The position numbers and the translations under genes were made by a program. 42,052 nucleotides of DNA, taken from contig CACOZH010000005.1 in assembly GCA_902631595.1 (NCBI GenBank), positions 1 through 42,052 of the forward strand, given 5' to 3'. The stretch comes from an uncultured Pelagibacteraceae bacterium (lineage in GTDB: Bacteria; Pseudomonadota; Alphaproteobacteria; Pelagibacterales; Pelagibacteraceae). The notes beneath the pieces were generated by a model, which saw only the letters and a list, made by a program, of their open reading frames with translations, was not told the DNA's origin and did no database searches. Shown here piece after piece: positions 1 through 6,644 of the stretch. The first letter of the stretch is position 1, and each line of letters begins with the position of its first letter.

Positions 1-89
1 GTTTTACGATTTCTTAACTTTTTATCAAAAAAGTCCTCAAATTTTTTTTCACCTTCTTCATTAAACTTTTTGATAATAAATTTTGCCAT
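1..89 (-). CDS. 5' end of an unidentified gene, cut by the left window edge
   Basis: Only the first 29 complete codons are in the window. The ATG shares one base with the TAA of the upstream 297-residue gene (TAATG), which implies translational coupling and makes this the last visible member of the leftward island operon. The visible peptide begins MAKFIIKKFNEEGEKKFEDF and is very lysine-rich, with no recognisable domain. By analogy with other operons carrying MutL/MORC-like ATPases, a helicase/Z1-type protein or a nuclease would be expected somewhere downstream, but nothing here shows that. The rest of the gene must be read from flanking sequence. Confidence 0.7.
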   Translation of the reverse strand, partial: MAKFIIKKFNEEGEKKFEDFFDKKLRNRK

Positions 90-982
90 TAATCTTCCGT
101 TAAAATATTTTGCCTTGCTTGATTGTACTTTTTTAGAAGTTGTAATTGGTCCAAATAGACTTCAAGTGATTTGTTTATAAAACTTTCAATTTCTTCTGAA
201 AATATTATTTCACTTTCGTTTGTATCAGATAACTTTTGCTGTATTTCTACTGTTTTTACACCATTGTTTGCATTTTCTGCAAATTCTAAAAATCCTTGAA
301 TGTATTTATTATCTTCAACATCATCTAATATTAAGCAACGTCTTAACAGCTCCTTAAACGCAAAAGAAAATATTATAATAGACAACCTGTCGTCAGTCTC
401 ACACTCTGATGCAAGATCAAGGGAAGAATTAAAATATATTACAGGTATCATTTTAGATTTATCATGATCATTTTCAAATCCAATGTCCCAAGGATGATAA
501 ATTTCATCAGAAACTTTTGTAGCAAACAATGGCAACTCTTTATTTATTTTTATTTTTTTAATTTCTTCTTTTTTTCCTATAAAAAAAGGTTTTATTGAAT
601 TACTTGATGCAAGTATTTTTTTTTGGTTATTAGTTATTATTAATCTGAAATTAACTCTATTGGGATCAATATCTGCTAAACTTCTGTTAATCCTATCATC
701 TAAGCTGAATTGACCTTGATTTAAGTTATCATAAATAGGATCACTTAAAGTCCCAAGTTCAATTTCTTTTCTGAAAGCACCTCTATATATTTCACAAAAA
801 ATTTTTGATGTTGCTTCATTAATGTTTTTATGATTCTTTAAAATTTTTTTTGATATCCTATTCATGTTTAAGACAACATAAAATTCTTTTTCTAAAGTGC
901 TTACTGCTACAAATATATCTCTCTCATCGTCATCAATATCCCAAAATAATTCTGCTCTATTTGTATAATTATATTTACCCAT
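89..982 (-). CDS. Unknown 297-residue protein of the GHKL/methyltransferase island
   Basis: I do not recognise this family. The protein is soluble, with no signal peptide or membrane segment. The N-terminal half looks alpha+beta (hydrophobic strands near residues 20-40 and 110-125). Residues about 195-230 form a hydrophobic helix-rich core, and the acidic C-terminus (about 255-297) looks helical or coiled. No nuclease or helicase motif was visible by eye. Its start overlaps the stop of the GHKL ATPase gene by 8 bases and its stop overlaps the next start by one base, so all three are probably co-translated and functionally linked. In analogous MutL-containing restriction or defence operons this slot is held by accessory or nuclease-fold proteins of unknown function; equating them with this protein is inference only. 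Confidence 0.75.
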   Translation of the reverse strand: MGKYNYTNRAELFWDIDDDERDIFVAVSTLEKEFYVVLNMNRISKKILKNHKNINEATSKIFCEIYRGAFRKEIELGTLSDPIYDNLNQGQFSLDDRINRSLADIDPNRVNFRLIITNNQKKILASSNSIKPFFIGKKEEIKKIKINKELPLFATKVSDEIYHPWDIGFENDHDKSKMIPVIYFNSSLDLASECETDDRLSIIIFSFAFKELLRRCLILDDVEDNKYIQGFLEFAENANNGVKTVEIQQKLSDTNESEIIFSEEIESFINKSLEVYLDQLQLLKKYNQARQNILTED

Positions 983-2918
983 TTTTAATTTTCTTTATGT
1001 CGGGATTGTCTTTCAATTTTCTTGTCTTTACGTAAATATCTTTTTGGGAAGTATCAAAGCCAGTCACTTCAACTGTAAAATCTTCTTCTAGAGCAATAAA
1101 TTCAATTCTATTTCCGTCAATAACTCTTAGGTCTTTTACTTTTTCCATTTTAGAAATTTTCACATCACCTTGATTTATTTGAAAATGTCTATCTGGTGAA
1201 TACGCCAAAATAGGATTGCCACGTCTTACATTGTAAGCGCAAGTGGATCTGACTAACATCGGAAACTCTTTTTTTTCAGTCGTAGACATTTTTATTATTT
1301 TAAAACCTCCTTCAATTTGACTATCCTCAACCATTTTTCTCGCAGAAACTTTCTTTCTTTTTTTCTTTTTAGTCATTTTAGTTTTTTGAGACTTTTTTGA
1401 TAAATCAAAATCATCTATAATATTTTTTTCTTCTAATTCATCATATTCATCAGATTTTATCTTTGGAACAAAATTTGAAAATTTATCAAAATCAACTTCA
1501 TCTTTTGTTTCGGTAATAAGTTTATAAGTTTCATTCATACAATTATTTATTAAATCAAATATTTTTTTTGCAGCATCAGAATTATAATTTAAATCAATGT
1601 CTTTATGTCTAGGATCAAATTTTAAATGTGCTTTACCTTCAGAGTCGCCTAGCATTGTTGATATATGTTCATGATCGGCCCAGAAATAAGCTAAACACTT
1701 GGAGCTAAATTTAAATCTTGAACTCATTTCAGGTAATTGTAAAAAACCCCTCATAAAGAGTGCTGGCATTTTTGTAGTTCCTTCGCTACTTTCTCCTCTT
1801 TTTAAATGAAAATTAAAATATGACTTTTCATAAGCTTTTTTCTTGTAAGGAATATTTAAATAAACTCTAAAGGATAATGTTTCTGAATTATAATAGCTAT
1901 ATCTAATTTTTTCTAAATTATTTTTTAAATAATTTTGGAAATTTAATTTATCTGGTAATTCGGGTGTTTCACTTAAATCAATTTTAATAAATTCTTTATC
2001 TGGCATTGATCTAGCATCATAAATAAAATCAACTTGATTAATATTTATATTTATTGAAGTTAAATGTTTTTTAACATTTGTTTCATTTATAATTTCCTTA
2101 TTAACTTCAAGCTCCATTTTATTAAATAAGATTGCTGCATAGAATCTTTTTAGATATGAATCTTTCAAATATTTTAATTTGACTCTTTCATGCGGATAAG
2201 GAATTACAATTGATAAACCTGGTTCATTTTTCCTTTGTATACCTGTAGATTTTATGAATTCCTTTATCTCCTGCTCATCAACAATTGGACGAGTTTCTCG
2301 CTCGTTTTGAATATCTCTATTTCCATCATAAGGCACAGTATAACTCATATAAGGATGATAATTATCTTCACCTATTGTTGTTTGACCAGGATGAGCAATT
2401 CCTCTCAATAATTTTTTTCCAGTATCATGTTGAATTGAGTAACCAAAAAAAGCTCTAATATACGAAGCGATCCAGTATACATTTCTTCCTTGTCCTCTTC
2501 TACCTAACTGTTTTCCTCCTTTGGACTTAGAAAATGTTAAGAAAAAATGCTGATATCTGTCTCCTCTTGTTTTTTCAAAATCTCCAGTTAATCCATATGT
2601 ATTAAAATCCTCAATAATTAAAAAATCAGTTATGTTTTCAGGAATTTTTTCCTGATTATATCCATCTTCTGAATATTTAAGGTGATTTTTTAAATCCTCT
2701 AAATAATTTTTAAAAAATAAATTATTGTCAGTTTTTACATAGTTTATTGAAACCTTTCCTTTTTTATTTTGTAGTGTTGCATCAATTTTATTCTGACCAT
2801 CTTCGTTGCCTAATGAAGCTGAAATAGGATGTTTTTCAGTATCAAATTCTTCAGCTACTTGATTGTCAAATTCTATTCCTACAAACTTTTTTGGTATCCA
2901 CTTACCTTTTATTTTCAT
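975..2918 (-). CDS. GHKL (MutL/MORC-like) ATPase of a putative restriction/defence operon
   Basis: The protein has 647 residues with an N-terminal Bergerat-fold ATPase. I see an N-box-like ExxxN (E74-N78), a G1-like stretch IIEDFNTYGLTG (about 101-112), a G2 lid GRRGQGRN (about 139-146) and a G3-like strand PGLSIVIP (about 233-240). The spacing fits GHKL proteins, although G1 departs from the usual DxGxG and ATPase activity is inferred. The middle is probably a transducer-like region. A strongly basic linker (about 530-555, KKKKRKK-type) precedes a beta-rich C-terminal domain. MutL- and MORC-related ATPases of this size are known beside C5 methyltransferases in prokaryotic restriction-modification operons, and one faces this gene across the promoter region. 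The ATG overlaps the upstream small ORF by 17 bases. Histidine kinase or topoisomerase identity is unlikely, since no H-box or Toprim domain is present. Confidence 0.72.
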   Translation of the reverse strand: MKIKGKWIPKKFVGIEFDNQVAEEFDTEKHPISASLGNEDGQNKIDATLQNKKGKVSINYVKTDNNLFFKNYLEDLKNHLKYSEDGYNQEKIPENITDFLIIEDFNTYGLTGDFEKTRGDRYQHFFLTFSKSKGGKQLGRRGQGRNVYWIASYIRAFFGYSIQHDTGKKLLRGIAHPGQTTIGEDNYHPYMSYTVPYDGNRDIQNERETRPIVDEQEIKEFIKSTGIQRKNEPGLSIVIPYPHERVKLKYLKDSYLKRFYAAILFNKMELEVNKEIINETNVKKHLTSINININQVDFIYDARSMPDKEFIKIDLSETPELPDKLNFQNYLKNNLEKIRYSYYNSETLSFRVYLNIPYKKKAYEKSYFNFHLKRGESSEGTTKMPALFMRGFLQLPEMSSRFKFSSKCLAYFWADHEHISTMLGDSEGKAHLKFDPRHKDIDLNYNSDAAKKIFDLINNCMNETYKLITETKDEVDFDKFSNFVPKIKSDEYDELEEKNIIDDFDLSKKSQKTKMTKKKKRKKVSARKMVEDSQIEGGFKIIKMSTTEKKEFPMLVRSTCAYNVRRGNPILAYSPDRHFQINQGDVKISKMEKVKDLRVIDGNRIEFIALEEDFTVEVTGFDTSQKDIYVKTRKLKDNPDIKKIKNG

Positions 2919-3216
2919 AAATTTTTATTTCTTCTTGCATTACTTTTATATCAGCTAGACATTTTTTAAGATTGATTTTTAATTTGGTTATTTTATATGA
3001 CCTAAGTAAATTTAAAGGTAAATTTAAAATCTCCTCAAATATGTACAGAAGTTTATTTTGTTGAAAAAACTCATAATCACTCTTTTTATCTATTTCCACC
3101 TGTCGAAGTCTATTTGAACAGTTAATTGCATATTCCTGTGCAAAACTTAATCTCTCCTTCAATGAGTAATAAAAATTATCTTTTAACAAATTTTTCCTCT
3201 CTGAGCTATTGGGCAT
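2902..3216 (-). CDS. Small helical protein of unknown function, second gene of the island operon
   Basis: This is a 104-residue ORF from the ATG at 3216. A TTG six codons upstream (3234) is also open but lies inside a potential hairpin, so I prefer the ATG. The product is rich in Lys, Leu and Glu and should be almost entirely alpha-helical, with a hydrophobic helix around residues 55-75 followed by an amphipathic C-terminal helix. No catalytic motif is visible, and it lacks the Vsr nuclease signature sometimes found beside C5 methyltransferases. Its stop overlaps the start of the GHKL ATPase gene by 17 bases. It is in the same reading frame as the next small ORF upstream (3337-3654), separated by about 40 codons containing two TAA stops, so a decayed longer gene cannot be excluded. 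Confidence 0.55.
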   Translation of the reverse strand: MPNSSERKNLLKDNFYYSLKERLSFAQEYAINCSNRLRQVEIDKKSDYEFFQQNKLLYIFEEILNLPLNLLRSYKITKLKINLKKCLADIKVMQEEIKIYENKR

Positions 3217-3324
3217 AAGACTAATACAAGACAACCAGGATGCACTCTGGTGAGAGGAAGTCTCATGCCCTTAACCGATATAGCTTTTACCGTAGAAAGT
3301 ATCCTCTTCTTTATAACGTGCATC
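3211..3324 (-). other. GC-richer potential structured RNA element between two small island ORFs
   Basis: The segment 3241-3300 is 27/60 G+C, well above the very AT-rich surroundings. On the minus strand several pairings are possible. One is a 12-bp helix between 3270-3259 and 3222-3211 with a single G-U. Inside it sits a 5-bp hairpin ACCAG/CTGGT (3251-3247 with 3238-3234) whose loop contains GTGCATC (3245-3239). That loop is exactly complementary to GATGCAC at 3324-3318. AGAGGA (3307-3302) can also pair with TCCTCT (3258-3253). The last two pairings cross the 12-bp helix, so the element could be a pseudoknot or a two-state switch. It lies directly before and across the start of the 104-residue ORF, which suggests a cis-regulatory leader or a small RNA. 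No known riboswitch class was recognised. Confidence 0.45.
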
Positions 3325-3336
3325 AATTCTATAATT

Positions 3337-3654
3337 TTATTTTTTAAAATATTGATCATATAAACTCTCAGGTTTATTTAATTTCTCAGCTTTTTTTGAA
3401 CTTTTATTCCATTTGTCGTAGACAAATTCTTTACTCCACTCTCTTAATTTGCTCTCTATAACCTTTTTTGCATCATTTGGGATGTCATATACATTTCTAT
3501 TAGATAGATTTCCCACACCTCTTAATGCACTTTTAAGTAGGCTCATTCTAAGATTAAAATAATACTCAAACTTCTTTGATCTGCTGAGATGACTCGTTCT
3601 AGATTTTTTTGGCTTTCTCAAATTTTCTCTTTTAATATTTGTTATATTGCTCAT
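3337..3654 (-). CDS. Small basic protein of unknown function, first gene of the leftward island operon
   Basis: This 105-residue ORF starts at an ATG 63 bases from the divergent methyltransferase gene. The product is strongly basic. Its Ser/Arg/Lys-rich N-terminus (residues 1-28) is followed by probable helices, and the C-terminus is charged. I see no canonical helix-turn-helix. Its position, first in the operon and directly beside a dyad-symmetric divergent promoter, is where restriction-modification systems often carry a controller protein. Size and charge would suit a DNA-binding role, but that is inference. A predicted minus-strand promoter (3696-3724) would give a leader of about 35 bases. 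No strong Shine-Dalgarno is visible. Confidence 0.55.
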   Translation of the reverse strand: MSNITNIKRENLRKPKKSRTSHLSRSKKFEYYFNLRMSLLKSALRGVGNLSNRNVYDIPNDAKKVIESKLREWSKEFVYDKWNKSSKKAEKLNKPESLYDQYFKK

Positions 3655-3678
3655 AATTTTTTCTATATGTTATTCTAT

Positions 3679-3707
3679 TTGACATTCTCACAGAGGTTAT
3701 ATATATA
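3679..3707 (+). promoter_or_regulatory. Promoter of the C5 methyltransferase gene, probably leaderless
   Basis: A perfect -35 TTGACA (3679-3684) and a -10 TATATA (3702-3707) are separated by exactly 17 bases. Transcription should start near 3713-3718, at or a few bases before the ATG at 3718. No ribosome-binding site fits in between, so the mRNA is probably leaderless. The promoter lies inside a dyad that also contains the divergent promoter. Confidence 0.7.
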
Positions 3708-3722
3708 CTCTGTGGAAATGTC
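3681..3722. repeat. Near-perfect inverted repeat (putative operator) between the divergent island genes
   Basis: The arms are 3681-3695 (GACATTCTCACAGAG) and 3708-3722 (CTCTGTGGAAATGTC). They match at 13 of 15 positions around a 12-base TA-rich spacer. The inner CACAGAG/CTCTGTG and outer GACATT/AATGTC blocks are perfect. The dyad covers both -10 boxes and the methyltransferase start codon, which suits an operator for a dimeric regulator or for autoregulation by the methyltransferase. Part of the symmetry follows from the two -35 boxes, but the inner CACAGAG arms are not promoter elements. Confidence 0.65.
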
Positions 3723-3724
3723 AA
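3696..3724 (-). promoter_or_regulatory. Divergent promoter of the leftward island operon, overlapping the methyltransferase promoter
   Basis: On the minus strand a -35 TTGACA (3724-3719) and a -10 TATAAC (3701-3696) are separated by 17 bases. The -35 box is embedded in the first codons of the methyltransferase (ATGTCAA). The two promoters share the same central bases, so polymerase bound at one should exclude the other. The expected start is near 3689, about 35 bases before the first small ORF. Confidence 0.62.
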
Positions 3725-4911
3725 GAGGAGATTTAAAAAAAATTGGAGAATTATTTTGTGGAGCTGGAGGATTTGCAGAAGGCGCAAGACAGGCGGGTTT
3801 TAGTCATATATGGGCTACTGACAACCACGAGGATTCCAGTAAAACATTTGAAAAAAATCAAAAATGTCCAGTTTTTGCTACTGGTGTAAATAAATTTACT
3901 CGGAAAAAAAACCTTGAAAAAATTAAAAGTGAATATGGAGACATTAATGGTTTGCTTTTTGGTTTCCCGTGCAATGATTTTAGTCTTGTGGGTAAAAAGA
4001 AGAAAATGGAAGGAGATTATGGAGGACTTTATACGTATGCGTGTAAAGTATTAGATTTTTTTGAGCCAGAATTTTTTGTTGCAGAAAATGTTACCTCTAT
4101 TGGTAAAAAATTCAAAAATAATAAAAAACATCCCAGTCTTGTTAAAAAAGAATTTGCCGGAGAATTAAGAAACAGAAATTATATGAACTTTAAAAAAATA
4201 ATGAAAGACTTGGCTGGTTGCTCAAAACATGGTTATAGAATTTTTGCAGACAATTATAAATTCGAGGAACATGGAGTACCCCAAAAACGTCATAGAATTA
4301 TTTTAGTTGGTTTCAGGGATGATATATACAAAAAAAATAATATTAGCTATCAAAAGCCAAATAAAGAAAATATCATTAATTGTGAGCGAGGATTAGCAAA
4401 TATTCCAGATTGGGCAGAACATCAAGAACCTACTAATCATGATGAAAGGGTTGTAAGAAGATTAAAAAAAACAGCTGAAGGTAAAAACGTGTGGGACTTG
4501 GGAAATGATAAAGATGGTTTACCAGGTGTAACAAAGGCTCGTATGAGTCATATTTACAAAAGATTAAATAGAAAAGAACCATCATATACCGTAACAGGTA
4601 GTGGAGGTGGAGGAACTCATGTGTATCATTATGAGGAACCAAGGGCATTAACGAATAGAGAAAGAGCGAGACTACAAACATTTCCTGATAATTATAATTT
4701 TTGTGGAGGCAAAGAGTCTATAAGAAGACAAATTGGAATGGCAGTACCAGTGGAAGGTGCAAAAAAAATAATGATTGCAGTAAAGGATGCCTTGAGGAAA
4801 AGAGAACAAAGAATAGCTTATCATCACGAGTGGATGATGAAAGCAAACGGAAAAGATTTGTATTTTACTGGTAAGGAAACAGCTCAGGGCTTTTTTGATT
4901 TTGATGAATAA
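3718..4911 (+). CDS. DNA (cytosine-5)-methyltransferase
   Basis: This 397-residue enzyme transfers a methyl group from S-adenosylmethionine to C5 of cytosine in a specific DNA site. Motif I is IGELFCGAGGFAEGA near the N-terminus. The catalytic motif IV is GFPCNDFS, with Cys85 as nucleophile. Motif VI is AENV, motif VIII is VPQKRHR, motif IX is near TNRERARLQTFP, and motif X is RRQIGMAVPV. The target-recognition region between VIII and IX is short, and the recognition sequence cannot be read from it. An open frame extends 43 codons upstream, but motif I, the promoter and family length support the ATG at 3718. The gene converges on hisG with a 2-base gap. It is probably the protecting methylase of the facing island. 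Confidence 0.95.
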   Translation: MSRGDLKKIGELFCGAGGFAEGARQAGFSHIWATDNHEDSSKTFEKNQKCPVFATGVNKFTRKKNLEKIKSEYGDINGLLFGFPCNDFSLVGKKKKMEGDYGGLYTYACKVLDFFEPEFFVAENVTSIGKKFKNNKKHPSLVKKEFAGELRNRNYMNFKKIMKDLAGCSKHGYRIFADNYKFEEHGVPQKRHRIILVGFRDDIYKKNNISYQKPNKENIINCERGLANIPDWAEHQEPTNHDERVVRRLKKTAEGKNVWDLGNDKDGLPGVTKARMSHIYKRLNRKEPSYTVTGSGGGGTHVYHYEEPRALTNRERARLQTFPDNYNFCGGKESIRRQIGMAVPVEGAKKIMIAVKDALRKREQRIAYHHEWMMKANGKDLYFTGKETAQGFFDFDE

Positions 4912-4913
4912 AA

Positions 4914-5591
4914 TTAGTTCGAAAGTTTATTTATTATTTTTTTTAAACTGTTTAAATCTTTTGCACTTTTAGAAATCAGAAGACATGCTTGTGATTTTAA
5001 AATTTCCCCATCTTTTAAAACTCTAAGGTTATTAGCTTTTAAAGTTTCACCAGTTGAAGTGATATCAGTTATTATTTCTGATGATCCAGTAAAAGGATAA
5101 ACCTCTGTAGCGCCTAAACTTTTAACTAGTTTAAATTGTGTAACTCCTTTAGAAAATAAGAAATCTCTTGTTAAATTGGGATACTTTGTTGCAACTCTTA
5201 GTCTTCTTTTTTTATTATCCTTAAATTCAAAAGCAATTTCCTCTAGATCAGCAATTGTTTGAACATCAATCCATTCGTCAGGGATTGCTACTACTAATTT
5301 TGCATGTCCAAAATTATATTTTTTCTTTACAATTATCTTCTTTTGAATATTTACTTCGCTCTCTTTAAGTAAATCGTATCCTGAAAAGCCAAAATCTAAA
5401 GAACCATCTCCTAATCTTTCAATTATCTCTCTTGCATGAAGATAAGTAATACTAATATTCTTATAACCCTTGATATATCCAAATAAATCTCTTTCACCTC
5501 TATCTGACAAAAGTTTAAGTTTTTTTTTGGAAAAAATTTTTAAAACATCTTTTCTAAGTCTTCCCTTACTTGGTATTCCAATTTTTATCAT
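4914..5591 (-). CDS. hisG: ATP phosphoribosyltransferase catalytic subunit, short form
   Basis: HisG condenses ATP and PRPP in the first step of histidine synthesis. At 225 residues it is the short form, which lacks the C-terminal regulatory domain and needs HisZ; hisZ is immediately upstream. Visible features are the N-terminal IPSKGRL and the PRPP-binding loop around VYPFTGSSEIITD (about 164-176), followed by TSTGETLKANNL. The ATG directly follows the hisZ stop (TAAATG), so translation is likely coupled. The gene ends 2 bases from the convergent methyltransferase gene, marking the right border of the accessory island. Confidence 0.96.
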   Translation of the reverse strand: MIKIGIPSKGRLRKDVLKIFSKKKLKLLSDRGERDLFGYIKGYKNISITYLHAREIIERLGDGSLDFGFSGYDLLKESEVNIQKKIIVKKKYNFGHAKLVVAIPDEWIDVQTIADLEEIAFEFKDNKKRRLRVATKYPNLTRDFLFSKGVTQFKLVKSLGATEVYPFTGSSEIITDITSTGETLKANNLRVLKDGEILKSQACLLISKSAKDLNSLKKIINKLSN

Positions 5592-6644
5592 TTAGTAATT
5601 GAGGTTAAAAGCTGCTCCCACAGCTGGTATCTTTTTAACTGAACCAAGGTCAGAAATTAAGTTATCGTATCTTCCACCGTTGATTATATTTTTATTCTTT
5701 GATTTTTCTTTAATATCTATTTTGAAGACTAATCCTGTATAATACTCTAACTGTCGCCCGAATGCTGCTGAATATTTTACGTTAAGCTTTCCTAATTTAT
5801 TTTTGGTAACCGGAAAATAATTATCTTGAACTCTTATATTAATTTTATTTTTTTTAAAAAAAATATTTAATTTATTTGGAGCTTGTTTAATTGGACAATT
5901 AATTTTTAAAAATTCTCTGATTATCTTTGATACGTTTCTCCCTTTTTTTGTTCTTCTTGGATCTTTTATTTTGTTATCAAATCTAGTTAATATTTCTTTT
6001 AAAGATCTGCTCGCAATTAATCTTGATTGATTCTGCTTAAGCATTTTTTTATATTTATTTTTATCAATCTCTACAATGGTTGGGTCAACATCTGAGTTAG
6101 TCTCGAGCCTTTTTAAAAGATCATTAAAGTAGTTTTCTCTCCAATAATGTCTTTGAAGTCTTAACCTCCATCTTTTTGGTATATCAAGCTTATTCAACAA
6201 TAATTTAAAAATCTCTACATTGCCCAAAATCAGGTTTCCTGATCTAAATTTCAGTTGTGATAAACTTTTCAATGAAGTTTCTAAAATTTTCTTGTCATCT
6301 TCTTTTTCTTTCTTAGAGCCTATTATCTCAAACCCTATTTGATTTTTAATGATTGGTTCTTTTTGATTGAGTGTTTTTCTAAATGCTTGTCCACTATAAA
6401 CTACTTTTTCAACTTTTGTATTTTTTTCATTTAAATATTTAATACATGATGCAATAGTCAAATCTGGTCTCAAGCAAAGTTCATTCCCATTTTGATCCTT
6501 AAATGAGAAAATAAATCTTCTGAAATTCTCTCCTGATCTTTCTACTATATGATTAGTTTCGATAACGGAGTCTAGTTCAATAAGCTTAAAACCTTTGGAC
6601 TTAATATTTTTGAGAATTATTTCAGATGAGTTTTTTGATTTCAT
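5592..6644 (-). CDS. hisZ: ATP phosphoribosyltransferase regulatory subunit, HisRS-like
   Basis: HisZ is a catalytically inactive paralogue of histidyl-tRNA synthetase that forms a complex with short HisG and confers histidine feedback control. The 350-residue product shows the class II fold signatures ELCLRPDLTIASCI (motif 2-like), YSGQAFRKT and NGGRYDNLISDLG. It is shorter than HisRS, lacks the anticodon-binding domain and ends after a degenerate motif 3. The start overlaps the end of hisS by 23 bases. The order hisS-hisZ-hisG on one transcript places the paralogue directly behind its likely parent gene. Confidence 0.94.
   Translation of the reverse strand: MKSKNSSEIILKNIKSKGFKLIELDSVIETNHIVERSGENFRRFIFSFKDQNGNELCLRPDLTIASCIKYLNEKNTKVEKVVYSGQAFRKTLNQKEPIIKNQIGFEIIGSKKEKEDDKKILETSLKSLSQLKFRSGNLILGNVEIFKLLLNKLDIPKRWRLRLQRHYWRENYFNDLLKRLETNSDVDPTIVEIDKNKYKKMLKQNQSRLIASRSLKEILTRFDNKIKDPRRTKKGRNVSKIIREFLKINCPIKQAPNKLNIFFKKNKINIRVQDNYFPVTKNKLGKLNVKYSAAFGRQLEYYTGLVFKIDIKEKSKNKNIINGGRYDNLISDLGSVKKIPAVGAAFNLNY

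Noticed and set aside
3211-3324. tRNA or retron RNA
   Set aside because: The closed helix holds too few bases for a cloverleaf, and there is no reverse transcriptase gene nearby.
3238-3345. Plus-strand ORF of about 35 codons through the GC-richer patch
   Set aside because: It overlaps base-paired segments, has no promoter or ribosome-binding site in the right place, and a 46-codon minus-strand ORF in another frame is equally open. RNA structure explains the patch better.
2902-3654. Vsr mismatch endonuclease in the small island ORFs
   Set aside because: Neither small ORF has the Vsr catalytic Asp/His signature or its zinc-binding residues, and both are shorter than Vsr.
3589-3717. 43-codon N-terminal extension of the methyltransferase frame
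   Set aside because: It covers the divergent promoter and dyad, has no methyltransferase homology, and motif I starts normally after the ATG at 3718.
4433-4681. 82-codon ORF antisense to the methyltransferase
   Set aside because: It lies fully inside the conserved coding region and has a shadow-like composition.
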